From: Endomicrobiales bacterium
Lineage (GTDB): Bacteria; Elusimicrobiota; Endomicrobiia; Endomicrobiales; JAFGIL01
Reading direction: 5' to 3'
Length of the DNA stretch: 64,000 bases
NCBI GenBank assembly: GCA_016929635.1
Contig: JAFGIL010000056.1
Span: forward strand, 1 to 64,000
Part shown: positions 1 through 8,861 of the stretch, piece after piece
How the letters are laid out: each line of letters begins with the position of its first letter
How positions within the stretch are numbered: the first letter of the stretch is position 1
Made by a program: the position numbers and the translations under genes
Notes under the pieces: model-generated
What the model was told of the DNA's origin: nothing
What the model saw: only the letters and a program-made list of their open reading frames with translations
The model's database searches: none

Positions 1-2012
1 CCACTCATCAACGTTGATCTCCAGCCTGCTACCGTAGTCGTACTTGATACTCCGTCCCAGTTTGTTGCTATCACTCTTGCATAATATGTTGTTGTTGGTA
101 TTAACCCATTTACTACCGCACTTCCTGCATTATGGGTCGTCTCTGTGTATTGATGTATATAATCAAAACCTGTGTACGTTGACATCTCTACTCTGTATAT
201 CGTATTTGTAGGATTATCCGGTACACTCGCTTGCCACGTTATCTCTATATCTCCTGAATTTACTATTCCCCAGTCTGGACTGTTAGGCGCTGTCACATAT
301 GATGCATGCCAAATTGGACTTGTTAATTGTGTTGCATCTATCACTCCCTCATGGTTTATTGCCTGTACTCGCGCATAGTATGTTGTGTTAGGATTTAATC
401 CTTCTACTGTTACCGTCTGCGTCCCTGTATATCTTCTTGTCTCACTGCTTGATGCTATACTGCCAAAATCATCTTCCTCTGATAACTGTACATTATATAT
501 TGTTACTCCTGGATTATCAGGACTTGATGCTCCAAAATCTATATCTATCGTTTCATTTGTTATCGCTCCCCATGCCAGGTTATCAGGTGACGTACATCTC
601 GTCGCTCTCCAGCTAGGAGATATTGTTCCTGTAGTTACATGTCCATCCCAGTTCTCAGCTATTACTCTTGCATAGTATGTCGTGTTTGGATCAAGACCAT
701 CAATTATTGCAGACATAGAGCCTCTGGTTGTCTGGCTTGATTCTATAGTTTCAGTAAAGTCACTGACTGTGGACAGCTGAACTGTGTAAATTGTGCTATA
801 AGGGTTATCCGGACTGTATGCGCCAAAAACAACTTCCATTGATGTATTGTCTATTGTACCCCAACTCAAATTTTCAGGTTCTGAAGCTAGTGTAGCCTCT
901 GAACCTAACGCACTCCAAACAGTTGATATACCCTCATGATTTATTGCTTTAATTTCAAACCAATAAAATGAATTGGTATTTAAGCTGTGGAAATCAGTGT
1001 GGGCCTGAGCTGTAACTGTAGAATAAATAACAGCCCCGTCACTTCCATCAAAAACATTTGTTGATGATGCCCTGACCACATATGTTGTATCTGCAGAATT
1101 GCTGTCAGGACTCCAGCTAACCTGAATTGAAGTGGAGCTTACGTAAGGAAATGTAAAAGCTGTGGACAGCGGATTACATAAAGTGACGCGTGTAAAAGTA
1201 GCTGACCAGTCTGACTCATTGGTCAACACATCTTTTGAACGCGCCTGGAAATGATAAGTTGTATTCGGGATAAGTGCTAATGTTTGAGTGGATGCTGCGC
1301 CATACCCTAGGCCAAACCAATCACTTGTGGTAGATATTGCTACATCGAAAGCAGGATCAACAGAGTATCTTATTGCATAACTCAATTGGCTGTAGTCATC
1401 AGCATAAGCACTAACCGTACATGAACTGATGTGCGCTATAACTGACGTAACTTCTACGTCTGCCGGGACACTCGTGTCAATAGAGATTCTAAATGATGCG
1501 GTTGAGGTGCACCACTCATGCCAGGGGCCATCCTTTGCCCTGACTCTCCACCAATATGCACCCTCAGTTATCCCTGTGCCTGGTATCCAGAACTTGTCAG
1601 TAAGTTCCTGCTCTAAAGATGAATCATTAATAACGCTAAAATCGGAAGCTGTTGATAACTGAACAAAATAACTGGCCTGGGGATTTACATCTTCATCAAT
1701 ATAATTCCACATAAACCGTGGTTGATTGTAATTAGTAGCTAATTGGTCAAGAGGACCTGTTAAAATTACTCTGGGAATATTATTAATATTAGGCAGGAAT
1801 CCGCCCATGGTTTGCGAAGACATGTCTGTGGAATAGCCTGATGAAACAAAAATCGAATATGAACATTGATTTACATAATCACCTTGTGTCTGTGCGTCAC
1901 CGCCGCCGCTGTCAATGCACTGTATTAAATCGTAATCCCCGCCATGCTTCCAAGCAAAAGCAGAGAGAGGTAACAACATTATTAATAAAGATATTAAAAA
2001 AATCTTTCTCAT
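1..2012 (-). CDS. Secreted fibronectin type III repeat protein (C-terminus beyond left edge)
   Basis: The frame is open from an ATG at 2012 to the left edge, giving about 670 residues with no stop, so this is the N-terminal part of a longer protein. It starts with a signal peptide (MRKIFLISLLIMLLPLSAFA). Next comes a short Gly-rich stretch with the motif DSGGG and a later SGY...GGF pattern, then an Ig/FN3-like region. At least five FN3 domains follow, recognised by TTYYARV-type strands with following NWDG or NHEG turns at roughly residues 251, 343, 441, 540 and 639, about 98 residues apart. The repeat is visible in the DNA as near-identical patches at about 75, 371 and 671. It is the last gene of an apparent operon with the FlgD-Ig-like gene and the PorV-TPR gene, whose stop and start lie 28-70 bases away. 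It is probably a surface or secreted adhesion or structural protein; its ligand is unknown. Confidence 0.85.
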   Translation of the reverse strand, partial: MRKIFLISLLIMLLPLSAFAWKHGGDYDLIQCIDSGGGDAQTQGDYVNQCSYSIFVSSGYSTDMSSQTMGGFLPNINNIPRVILTGPLDQLATNYNQPRFMWNYIDEDVNPQASYFVQLSTASDFSVINDSSLEQELTDKFWIPGTGITEGAYWWRVRAKDGPWHEWCTSTASFRISIDTSVPADVEVTSVIAHISSCTVSAYADDYSQLSYAIRYSVDPAFDVAISTTSDWFGLGYGAASTQTLALIPNTTYHFQARSKDVLTNESDWSATFTRVTLCNPLSTAFTFPYVSSTSIQVSWSPDSNSADTTYVVRASSTNVFDGSDGAVIYSTVTAQAHTDFHSLNTNSFYWFEIKAINHEGISTVWSALGSEATLASEPENLSWGTIDNTSMEVVFGAYSPDNPYSTIYTVQLSTVSDFTETIESSQTTRGSMSAIIDGLDPNTTYYARVIAENWDGHVTTGTISPSWRATRCTSPDNLAWGAITNETIDIDFGASSPDNPGVTIYNVQLSEEDDFGSIASSSETRRYTGTQTVTVEGLNPNTTYYARVQAINHEGVIDATQLTSPIWHASYVTAPNSPDWGIVNSGDIEITWQASVPDNPTNTIYRVEMSTYTGFDYIHQYTETTHNAGSAVVNGLIPTTTYYARVIATNWDGVSSTTTVAGWRSTLMS

Positions 2013-2040
2013 AACTGCAACCTCAGATTTATTTCAAAAT

Positions 2041-2427
2041 TTACCTTATTACAATCAGCTTTCCTGTTTTAACCCCTGCAGGTGACTTCACCAGCCATAA
2101 ATATACTCCGCTTGAAACATACTCTCCGTCTTCATTCTTTCCATCCCATTTTTTACCCTGGGGATCCGAGAAGTTGGCAAACTCAATCTTTTTGACTAGG
2201 TTCCCTAAAACAGAATATATAAATATTTCCCCATCCATAGGCAGATTCTTAAATGTTATTGTATCATTAAGCAGATTCCCTGTATCAGATTTAGTATCCT
2301 CGGGAATCCACGGCACCGGTGCAATTTGAACCGAATCAAGCTGGTTACCCACGCAATGAATAGGTATTAATATAATAATAAATAATAATAGCCCTTTTAA
2401 TAGTATTTCTTTATAACTACCTAGCAT
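2041..2427 (-). CDS. Small secreted FlgD-Ig / T9SS C-terminal-domain-like protein
   Basis: The product is 128 residues. I chose the ATG at 2427 because AAGGAGAGG lies just upstream; a start 12 codons earlier lacks such a site. The N-terminal 25 residues form a hydrophobic signal or anchor (LLLFIIILIPIHC); the Cys is not in a good lipobox. The C-terminal 75 residues match the FlgD-Ig/Por-secretion-type fold: IFIYSVLGNLVKKI, then WDGKNEDGEYVSSGVYLW and a final KTGKLIVIR strand. In Bacteroidota-like systems this fold ends long secreted proteins. Here it is almost the whole protein, lying between a PorV-like barrel and a FN3 protein. Function is inferred only: a cell-surface or sorting-related role. 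Confidence 0.75.
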   Translation of the reverse strand: MLGSYKEILLKGLLLFIIILIPIHCVGNQLDSVQIAPVPWIPEDTKSDTGNLLNDTITFKNLPMDGEIFIYSVLGNLVKKIEFANFSDPQGKKWDGKNEDGEYVSSGVYLWLVKSPAGVKTGKLIVIR

Positions 2428-2496
2428 TAAACCTCTCCTTTTTATATTTTTCAATGCAAGCAAAAACTAACTTCTTATTCATTATTCAGCAACAAA

Positions 2497-4650
2497 TTAT
2501 CTTATCCTTTCAAGAGCACGCTGTGATTCTTTCATTTTCGGATTATATGAGAGTGATTTCTTGAAATACTCTTTTGCTTTCTCTAAATCACCTTCAGTAA
2601 AGTATGTCATACCTTTTTCATAGTATCGTTTTGATAATTCATCGCTTAAACGTTTATACTCAACTTTTGCTGATGCATTTTCCGGGTCATATCTTAAAGC
2701 CTGTCCATATTTTTCCGCTGCTTCTTCAAATCTGTTCTTCTGATAGCATGCAAATCCTTCTTTATAATACTGCTCTGCCAGCGCAATCTTGGACATAGAG
2801 ATATAGCTGTTAATATCTGTTAAATAATCAGAGAATTCATACTTCTTGGCGGTCTTTTTGCTTTTTATGAAATAATGTAATGCTTGCGGGAACTTGCCTT
2901 TTTCATAATATCTAAGTGCTTTATTATAATCTCCCAGCAGGTCTGATTTCATGCTTTCCTGCTGTTGAGCTAATTTTGACTTTCTTTCTTGCTCTTCTCT
3001 CTCTCTTACCTTCTCTTTACATCTTTCGGCAAAATCCATAGCATCTATACGATGAGGGGCTGCAAGAAGCACTGCTTCAAAGTATTTCATTGCCAGCTCA
3101 TATTTCTCTTCTTTGTAAAGCTCAATAGCCTGAGTATACATCTTATTGGTTTCAGCAGCTGCTGCTTTCTTCAACTTATTATCTACCGCAACTATCAGTT
3201 TCTTACTTTCGATATGTTCAGCATCTATCCTGAGAATCTCTTCGAGTTTCTCCTTAGCGTTAACAAGTTCGCCTCTTCTGTAATATTCCATTGCGATTTT
3301 CCAGATCTTTTTAATCTTCTCGCTGTTTTGTATTCTTACTTTTTCAAGCAGAACTTCTTTTAACATATTTTGCACGTTCTGCAATCCTTCTTTTGCCTGC
3401 AAATGAGAAGGATCTGATTTTATAATATACGCATAATACTTCTTTGCTGAGATATAGTCTTTCCTGGCATATGCACTATCTGCTTTCCTGAGAATTTTAT
3501 CGACTTTTTCCTCTCTTTTCTGTTTTTCTCTTTCTATGTTTGAATCTATTCTTAATATATATTTCTTTGAAGCATCGTGATCCGGATATGATTCTAGAAT
3601 TTCCTTGAACTTCTCTCTTGCGCGAATGTAATCGCCTTCATTATAAAAATCCACTCCAATTTTAAAATGTTCCTGCAAATAATAATCATAGGCTTCCAGG
3701 GAATTGAATATCTTTCCTACGGATAAAGTGATGCTTATGTGATGAACAGGTGAAAAGTATTCTACCGGAGAAAAAGCATAATCAAATTTAAAGTCTTTAT
3801 AGTTTATTCCCAATCCTGCCCTTATCCCTGCTGTAACAGCATTTTCCATCTGTTTCCATCCGGCGCGAAGTTTTATTAAATACATAGGGGAAAACTCAAA
3901 GCCTACAGAGTAGCTTGAAGGCCCTTTGCTGGGAGAGTTAATATCAAGCACAGTTTCTAGATTCTTCATTTCAGGGTTCTTGTAATTAAATCCTAAAGAC
4001 AGTGTGGTTGGAAGCTGTCCCGTTTCTTTAACAAACTTTAATCCTGAGCCCAAATTCTTATATGCCATTCCCATTGATAAGCCCTCAACAAAAGGTAAGT
4101 GGTAAATTCCACCCAAGTCTATTGCTATTGCTTCAGCGGAATAGTCTGCCAGTTTGCTGCGGATAAATTTAAGATTCAGTCCGACAGACCCGTGATCCTT
4201 TTTGATGGGTACGCTGGTTCTAATTGGTATTGCATAAGTGAGCTGGAAAGCCATATCATTACAAGTCGGATTAGCAATAGGATTGAAGTCTGCGTCTTTA
4301 CCTTCAAACTCTCCATAAGTCAAATAATAAATCGAAGTTCCGATCGTCCCGTACGAAAAAGGAATTGCGAAACTTGTGTAGTGATAACGCAAACCTTCCA
4401 AAAACAATACATAGCTTAAGGATACTCTTGGTCTTGTAACCCCAATAAGGCCGGCCGGATTATTATATGCGATTGAAGGGCTGTCATTTACTAAACCAAC
4501 AGCTCCTTCGCCCATGGCAACTGTGCTTGGATCAGGGTTAATTTTCAAAAATTCAGCAGCAGTTACGCCAGATGCTGCTGCATTAGCATTTGGATATAAA
4601 TATATTAATAAAAACCCTAAAATGATTGAAAATACAATTAGTTTTTTCAT
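2497..4650 (-). CDS. PorV/PorQ-like outer-membrane protein fused to TPR repeats
   Basis: The product is 717 residues. The ATG at 4650 is preferred: it has GGAG 10 bases upstream and opens directly into the signal peptide MKKLIVFSIILGFLLIYLYPNANA; the frame extends 20 codons further without support. Residues ~25-310 resemble the UPF0164/PorV family (early FLKINPDPSTVAMGEGAVGLV and SIAYNNPAGL motifs, then alternating beta strands). Residues ~330-717 are TPR-like helical repeats, for example YYEKGMTYFTEGDLEKAKEYF near the end. The barrel would sit in the outer membrane with the TPR part as a periplasmic or surface scaffold. It is the first gene of a three-gene operon and has a clear sigma-70-type promoter at 4741-4769. 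Confidence 0.85.
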   Translation of the reverse strand: MKKLIVFSIILGFLLIYLYPNANAAASGVTAAEFLKINPDPSTVAMGEGAVGLVNDSPSIAYNNPAGLIGVTRPRVSLSYVLFLEGLRYHYTSFAIPFSYGTIGTSIYYLTYGEFEGKDADFNPIANPTCNDMAFQLTYAIPIRTSVPIKKDHGSVGLNLKFIRSKLADYSAEAIAIDLGGIYHLPFVEGLSMGMAYKNLGSGLKFVKETGQLPTTLSLGFNYKNPEMKNLETVLDINSPSKGPSSYSVGFEFSPMYLIKLRAGWKQMENAVTAGIRAGLGINYKDFKFDYAFSPVEYFSPVHHISITLSVGKIFNSLEAYDYYLQEHFKIGVDFYNEGDYIRAREKFKEILESYPDHDASKKYILRIDSNIEREKQKREEKVDKILRKADSAYARKDYISAKKYYAYIIKSDPSHLQAKEGLQNVQNMLKEVLLEKVRIQNSEKIKKIWKIAMEYYRRGELVNAKEKLEEILRIDAEHIESKKLIVAVDNKLKKAAAAETNKMYTQAIELYKEEKYELAMKYFEAVLLAAPHRIDAMDFAERCKEKVREREEQERKSKLAQQQESMKSDLLGDYNKALRYYEKGKFPQALHYFIKSKKTAKKYEFSDYLTDINSYISMSKIALAEQYYKEGFACYQKNRFEEAAEKYGQALRYDPENASAKVEYKRLSDELSKRYYEKGMTYFTEGDLEKAKEYFKKSLSYNPKMKESQRALERIR

Positions 4651-4740
4651 TATATTTACTCTCCAATTTGCCTTTGAAATCTCTGAGTTTTTTCTAATCA
4701 TTAACTTCAAGTGTACTGCGTGGTTTTCATTCTCACTACT

Positions 4741-4769
4741 AGTATAAGGGAAAATTGTTATTTTGTCAA
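4741..4769 (-). promoter_or_regulatory. Sigma-70-type promoter of the PorV-TPR operon
   Basis: On the minus strand TTGACA (4764-4769) is followed after exactly 17 bases by TATACT (4741-4746). The predicted transcript start lies about 85 bases upstream of the ATG at 4650. The near-consensus boxes suggest strong, constitutive-type expression of the surface-protein operon. Confidence 0.7.
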
Positions 4770-5028
4770 GTGTTTTTTTATAAAAAATATAACATCAATC
4801 ATTCAGCATAGTTCCTTATTTGATTGGGGTATTTTATATTCAGATTTTAGAGAATAAAACCTCTAAAAAAGGCGATTAATTCAAATATGCAGCATACTTT
4901 ATGTTTTGGGTTGAAGTGCTGGTTTTTCACTATTTTGGGGGATTCTACAAATTTTCTGTCTAATTATGGGGTTCTGACAGGGGAACTGGGTGTGTTTTTT
5001 TCAACAAACTATTTATTAATCCGAATAT
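4770..5028. other. Non-coding gap between PorV-TPR promoter and sigma-factor gene
   Basis: I see no credible gene here. The only structure is an 8-base perfect inverted repeat, TTTTAGAG / CTCTAAAA, at 4845-4868 with an 8-base loop, which could be a weak terminator for the sigma-factor gene although no T-run follows on the minus strand. The stretch 4936-4990 has several runs of 3-5 G on the plus strand with no known element recognised. Confidence 0.4.
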
Positions 5029-5856
5029 CTAATCTTTTGAGTTTATCGCCAGTCTTTTCAGTTTTACTATTGCAACAGACTCTATATCTTTTATTTTACT
5101 GGGCGAAATATTCAGTTTTTCGCCTATTTCTTTTAGGGTATGATATCTGTTATCTTTAAAGCCATACCTCCATTGAATAACTTCCATCTCAATCGGAGAG
5201 AGTTTATCCAGCATTCTGGATATATCCATTTTACTTTCAGATTGATCCAGAATTTCCTGCATTGTGCTTAGGCTTTCATCAGGAACTATATCTGCCAAAG
5301 TCGCATCCTGGTCATATTTATCCAGGTACTTATCGAGGGATAACGGTTTTGTTAAGTTCTTTTTGTTATATAATAGATCTCTTACCTTTTCAAGGTCTAA
5401 ATCCAATTTTTTCGAGATTTCGGTAAGAGAAGGCGTTTTTCCTTTTTTTATTTCGTTCTCTATACTTTTGACTACTTTTTTCAGGTTTGAAAATATTTTT
5501 CTGGGCATCCCTATTAATGCCATACCGGAACTTATATATTCCTGCATGTTCTTTATTATCCAAAACCATGCATATGTTGTAAACTTTGTTGACATAGATG
5601 AATCATAATGCTCAACAGCCTCAAGCACCCCCCTGTTTCCTTCAGCTGCTAATTCTTCAACTTCATAATTTTTAAAACAGTTATGATATTTCCTTGCTAT
5701 ATTATAAACAAGATTGGAGTAATTACTAATAACCTTATTCATAGCCTCCTCTTCCCCTCTTTTTACTCTTTCAAAAAGAAGTTCTTCATCTTTTCCTATT
5801 TTCTTTTTATTTTTCTTATTCTTTTTGGAGGAAGTGTTTTTTTTACCAGAAGGCAT
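5029..5856 (-). CDS. Alternative sigma factor of the sigma-70 family (region 2-3-4 type)
   Basis: The product is 275 residues. After a Lys-rich N-terminal tail (~1-22) come sigma region 2 (~30-110; NLVYNIARKYHN, EELAAEGNRGVLEAVEHYD, KFTTYAWFWI), region 3 (~120-185; MPRKIFSNLKKV, PSLTEISKKLDL) and region 4 (~210-270; LSPIEMEVIQWRYG, TLKEIGEKLNISPSKIKDIE). Region 3 separates it from the short ECF sigmas, and there is no long region 1.1, so it resembles group 3 or RpoH/SigB-like factors. It lies alone at the downstream end of a signalling block of regulators and a kinase, so it may be the output of that pathway. No anti-sigma factor is next to it. AGGA lies about 9 bases before the ATG. Confidence 0.88.
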   Translation of the reverse strand: MPSGKKNTSSKKNKKNKKKIGKDEELLFERVKRGEEEAMNKVISNYSNLVYNIARKYHNCFKNYEVEELAAEGNRGVLEAVEHYDSSMSTKFTTYAWFWIIKNMQEYISSGMALIGMPRKIFSNLKKVVKSIENEIKKGKTPSLTEISKKLDLDLEKVRDLLYNKKNLTKPLSLDKYLDKYDQDATLADIVPDESLSTMQEILDQSESKMDISRMLDKLSPIEMEVIQWRYGFKDNRYHTLKEIGEKLNISPSKIKDIESVAIVKLKRLAINSKD

Positions 5857-5959
5857 AATTAATATCCTAAGTTTTTGAAGTATTTATTTTAAGGAAAGAT
5901 TTAAACTGATTTATTGGAAATAGATAATTTTAGTGTCTTTTTAAACTGAACAAACTTAA

Positions 5960-6646
5960 TTATTTTTTAGTAATAAATTTAAATCCGCGGCCAAAGACAG
6001 TTTTGATTTTCTTACCCCAAGGACCAAGCGAGCGCCTTAAATTCTTTATATGCGTATCAATAGTCCGTGTTGCGATAAACTCCTTGCAGCCGAAAATACT
6101 TTCCAATATATATTCTCTGTTTAGCACAACGTTTGGTTTTTTCAGAAACATATGCAACAAATCAAATTCCTTGGGGCGCAATGTTATTGCTTTTTTATTC
6201 AGCGTCACAGTTCTAGAGGAGAGATTCATTACCAGATTATCTACTTCCAAAACATCCACTTCTTCTTTTCTGACGGCTCTTCTAATTAATGCATTTACCC
6301 TGGCTATCAACTCTTTTGAGCTGAATGGCTTTGTTATGTAATCATCAGCCCCTATTTCAAGACCAATAACCTTATCAGTTTCCGAGGATTCTACGGTAAG
6401 CATTATAATTGGGATACCTTTTGTCTGAGGATTTTCTCTTAACAGCCTGCAAAGCTCAACCCCCCCGATCTGAGGCATCTTTAAATCAAGAATTATTAAA
6501 TCCGGTTTTGATTTGGTTGCCTTTTTATATCCTGAATCCGTATCGGCACAGGTCATTACCATATAATTTTTGCTTTCAAGCAAATCAACCAAGAAATTCC
6601 TTATGTGTTCTTCATCATCAATTACTAAAATTCTTTTTGCCAGCAT
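5960..6646 (-). CDS. OmpR/PhoB-family response regulator
   Basis: The product is 228 residues. It has a receiver domain (~1-122) with acidic pair D10/D11, phosphoacceptor D54 in ILDLKMP, a conserved Thr in MLTVES and Lys in ITKPF. A winged-helix DNA-binding domain follows (~130-228; LRPKEFDLLHMFLKKPNVVLNREYILESIFG, quoted only as a region; then RTIDTHIKNLRRSLG). All phosphorylation residues are intact, so it should be a phosphorylation-dependent transcription factor. AGGTGG precedes the ATG. It ends a run of receiver proteins (6694-8743) and the likely partner kinase is at 8862-10292. Confidence 0.93.
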   Translation of the reverse strand: MLAKRILVIDDEEHIRNFLVDLLESKNYMVMTCADTDSGYKKATKSKPDLIILDLKMPQIGGVELCRLLRENPQTKGIPIIMLTVESSETDKVIGLEIGADDYITKPFSSKELIARVNALIRRAVRKEEVDVLEVDNLVMNLSSRTVTLNKKAITLRPKEFDLLHMFLKKPNVVLNREYILESIFGCKEFIATRTIDTHIKNLRRSLGPWGKKIKTVFGRGFKFITKK

Positions 6647-6693
6647 TTTTCCACCTCTTATATTAACTTTTAAAATCTTTTTAAATTGCCAAG

Positions 6694-7791
6694 CTATTGA
6701 CGATTTCTTAAACCCTTTTTCAAACTTCTTAATAAAATCTGTGAACTCACAGGTTTAATTAAAAAGTCATGAACCTGTTCTTTGATAGCTGCAATAGCCG
6801 CCTCAAGACTTTCATAAGCAGTAATTATAATCACCAGAATGTTAGGGCTAACTTCCCTGATCTTTTTTATAACGTCTATTCCATTCATGTCAGGCAATTT
6901 TAAATCAACCAGTAATGCATCGCAGTACTGCTTCTTGCTTGCCTCTATTGCATCGGATCCTTTGCTTACAGGAATGACTTTATAGTTGTTCTGTTCCAAT
7001 AAATCCACGACAGAGTTTCTATAATCTTCGTCGTCTTCCACTAAAATAACATTATAATATTTTTTTTCCTGCTGGGTCTGGCTCCTGATCCTTTCAATGG
7101 TTTCAATAACGTTATCAATTTTCAATGGTTTATTTAAGCATGTAAAAGCACCCATTTTAAGGGATTTTTCCAAGTACTCATAACTTGAATAAGCACTCAT
7201 CATAATTACTCCGGAATCAGGATGAACCTTTTTTATTCTATCAAGCACTTCGAAACCATCCAAACCTGGCATCTTTACATCCACAAAAACAACGTCCGGT
7301 TTCCCGTGTTTTAATACTTCGATAGCATTTTCCCCGTCTTCAACAGAAACACACTTAAAATTCCGTTGTTCAAGAAGGTCTTTTAAAACCTCCCTGTCAG
7401 TAAATAAATCGTCTACAACAAGAATAGTTGTACGATTTACTGCGTTATCTATGAGATTTACCAGCTTTTCTATTTTAAAGGGTTTATGCACTACAGCAAA
7501 GGATCCTTCATCTATTGCTTTCTTTATAATATTCTCAGGAGCTCCTGCTGTTATCATTATAACCGAAGAAAGCGGGCTAAACTTTTTTATCTCTATAAAA
7601 GTCTCAAGTCCGTTTATGCCCGGCATATTTATGTCTATCATAATTAAATCAAAGAACGTTTCCTTGGCTAGTTTAATCGCGCTTTCCCCGTTGTCAACCA
7701 AAATCACGTTATAGCCATAATCTTCTAATTGATCCTGAAGAAATTTTATACTGTCAATTTCATCATCTGCTATTAATATTCTTTTTTTCAT
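6694..7791 (-). CDS. Triple receiver-domain response regulator without output domain
   Basis: The product is 365 residues made of three tandem receiver domains (~1-120, ~121-240, ~246-365) and nothing else. Each keeps the acidic pair (ADDE, VDDL, EDDE), the phosphoacceptor Asp (IDINMPG with D53; VDVKMPG; VDLKLPD), the Thr/Ser switch (ITAG, MSAY, ITAY) and the Lys (HKPF, NKPL, IKPV). Such proteins act as phosphate sinks, hubs or relays rather than transcription factors. It lies 16 bases downstream of the REC-GGDEF gene and upstream of the PhoB-like gene, so all three probably share one transcript. Confidence 0.92.
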   Translation of the reverse strand: MKKRILIADDEIDSIKFLQDQLEDYGYNVILVDNGESAIKLAKETFFDLIMIDINMPGINGLETFIEIKKFSPLSSVIMITAGAPENIIKKAIDEGSFAVVHKPFKIEKLVNLIDNAVNRTTILVVDDLFTDREVLKDLLEQRNFKCVSVEDGENAIEVLKHGKPDVVFVDVKMPGLDGFEVLDRIKKVHPDSGVIMMSAYSSYEYLEKSLKMGAFTCLNKPLKIDNVIETIERIRSQTQQEKKYYNVILVEDDEDYRNSVVDLLEQNNYKVIPVSKGSDAIEASKKQYCDALLVDLKLPDMNGIDVIKKIREVSPNILVIIITAYESLEAAIAAIKEQVHDFLIKPVSSQILLRSLKKGLRNRQ

Positions 7792-7807
7792 TATTTTTAA
7801 CAGTGAA

Positions 7808-8743
7808 TCATTGTTTTTCTTTTCTTCTGTCAGTTACGTATGTGCTGTGATCAGACTGTTTGGCAATCTTCTTTAACTCAGACGCAATTTCGCTTAACTC
7901 TCCATAATGGTTGATTTTTGTATGTTCCGTCATAATTACAGCCAATTGAATGGTCATTATGGGGAATTTCTTTTCATTGCCGCTTCTGTCTTTAGAAATT
8001 ATATAACCTCGTTTTTTGTCTTCTTCATCATAAAAGTTTGTTACACTTTTGTCAAAGAGTTCAATAATTCTTTCAGAAATATTGACATATTTATCCGGCC
8101 TGGCTATAACTATAAAGTCGTCTCCTCCGATATGTCCGACAAAATCTCCCTTTTGTCCGAACTCCTGCAATGTATGAATAAGGATATTTGCTGTATTCTT
8201 TATTACCTCATCGCCCCTGACAAAACCATAACGGTCATTGAAGCTTTTGAAATTGGCAATATCAATATATATGATAGCAAACGGAATGTTCTGGGCGATT
8301 CGCTTTTCAGCTTCGGCTTTAATAGCCTGGTTGCCGGGCAAAAAACTTAAAGGGTTTACACTTATACTTTGAGCTTTTCTTTCCAGAATTGAATTCACCC
8401 TGGCAATTAAAACTGAAGGCTTAAACGGTTTCGTCAAATAATCATCTACACCTAACCTTAATCCTCTTATCTCATCAGTTTCACTGCTTTGGACAGTTAG
8501 CATTATTACAGGTTTATTAAGCAATAACGGGTCCGTACGCATTCTTTCAAGAAGTTCATATCCATCAAGCACAGGCATTGCACAATCAAGAATAATCAAG
8601 TCCGGGCTTTCCTCATATATCTTCCTTAATCCTTCTTCTCCATTAGTAGCAGTTACAACAACAAAGCCCTCCTGTGACAAGAAATCACTTAGCATTTCTC
8701 TTAAATTCGGCTCATCATCAACTACAAGTATTTTTCTATTCAT
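7808..8743 (-). CDS. Response regulator with GGDEF domain (putative diguanylate cyclase)
   Basis: The product is 311 residues. The receiver domain (~1-120) has D9/D10, phosphoacceptor D53 in ILDCAMP and Lys in LTKPF. A GGDEF-type domain (~135-300) carries FNDRYGFVRGDEVI and an active-site loop written GGDDF instead of GGDEF. Where the inhibitory RxxD site is expected the sequence reads QKGD, so product feedback is probably lost. It would make cyclic di-GMP when phosphorylated, unless the altered loop makes it a non-catalytic binder. The degrading counterpart may be the HD-GYP protein at 58071. Confidence 0.88.
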   Translation of the reverse strand: MNRKILVVDDEPNLREMLSDFLSQEGFVVVTATNGEEGLRKIYEESPDLIILDCAMPVLDGYELLERMRTDPLLLNKPVIMLTVQSSETDEIRGLRLGVDDYLTKPFKPSVLIARVNSILERKAQSISVNPLSFLPGNQAIKAEAEKRIAQNIPFAIIYIDIANFKSFNDRYGFVRGDEVIKNTANILIHTLQEFGQKGDFVGHIGGDDFIVIARPDKYVNISERIIELFDKSVTNFYDEEDKKRGYIISKDRSGNEKKFPIMTIQLAVIMTEHTKINHYGELSEIASELKKIAKQSDHSTYVTDRRKEKQ

Positions 8744-8861
8744 ACTTATATTTATATATCCTCATTTAAAATTTTAAAACTTAATAAAAAGAAAGGGCTA
8801 TATAAATAAGGTCCCCTAGCGAGAATGGAACAAATAAAATTATCAGAATTTTTATCAGTAT

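Noticed and set aside
172..675. Plus-strand open frames within the FN3 gene
   Set aside because: They are antisense shadows of FN3 repeats; the minus frame is open throughout and has signal peptide and domain structure.
4887..5159. Plus-strand frame of 90 codons in and beyond the 378-base gap
   Set aside because: No ribosome binding site, no domain, and half lies antisense to the sigma-factor gene.
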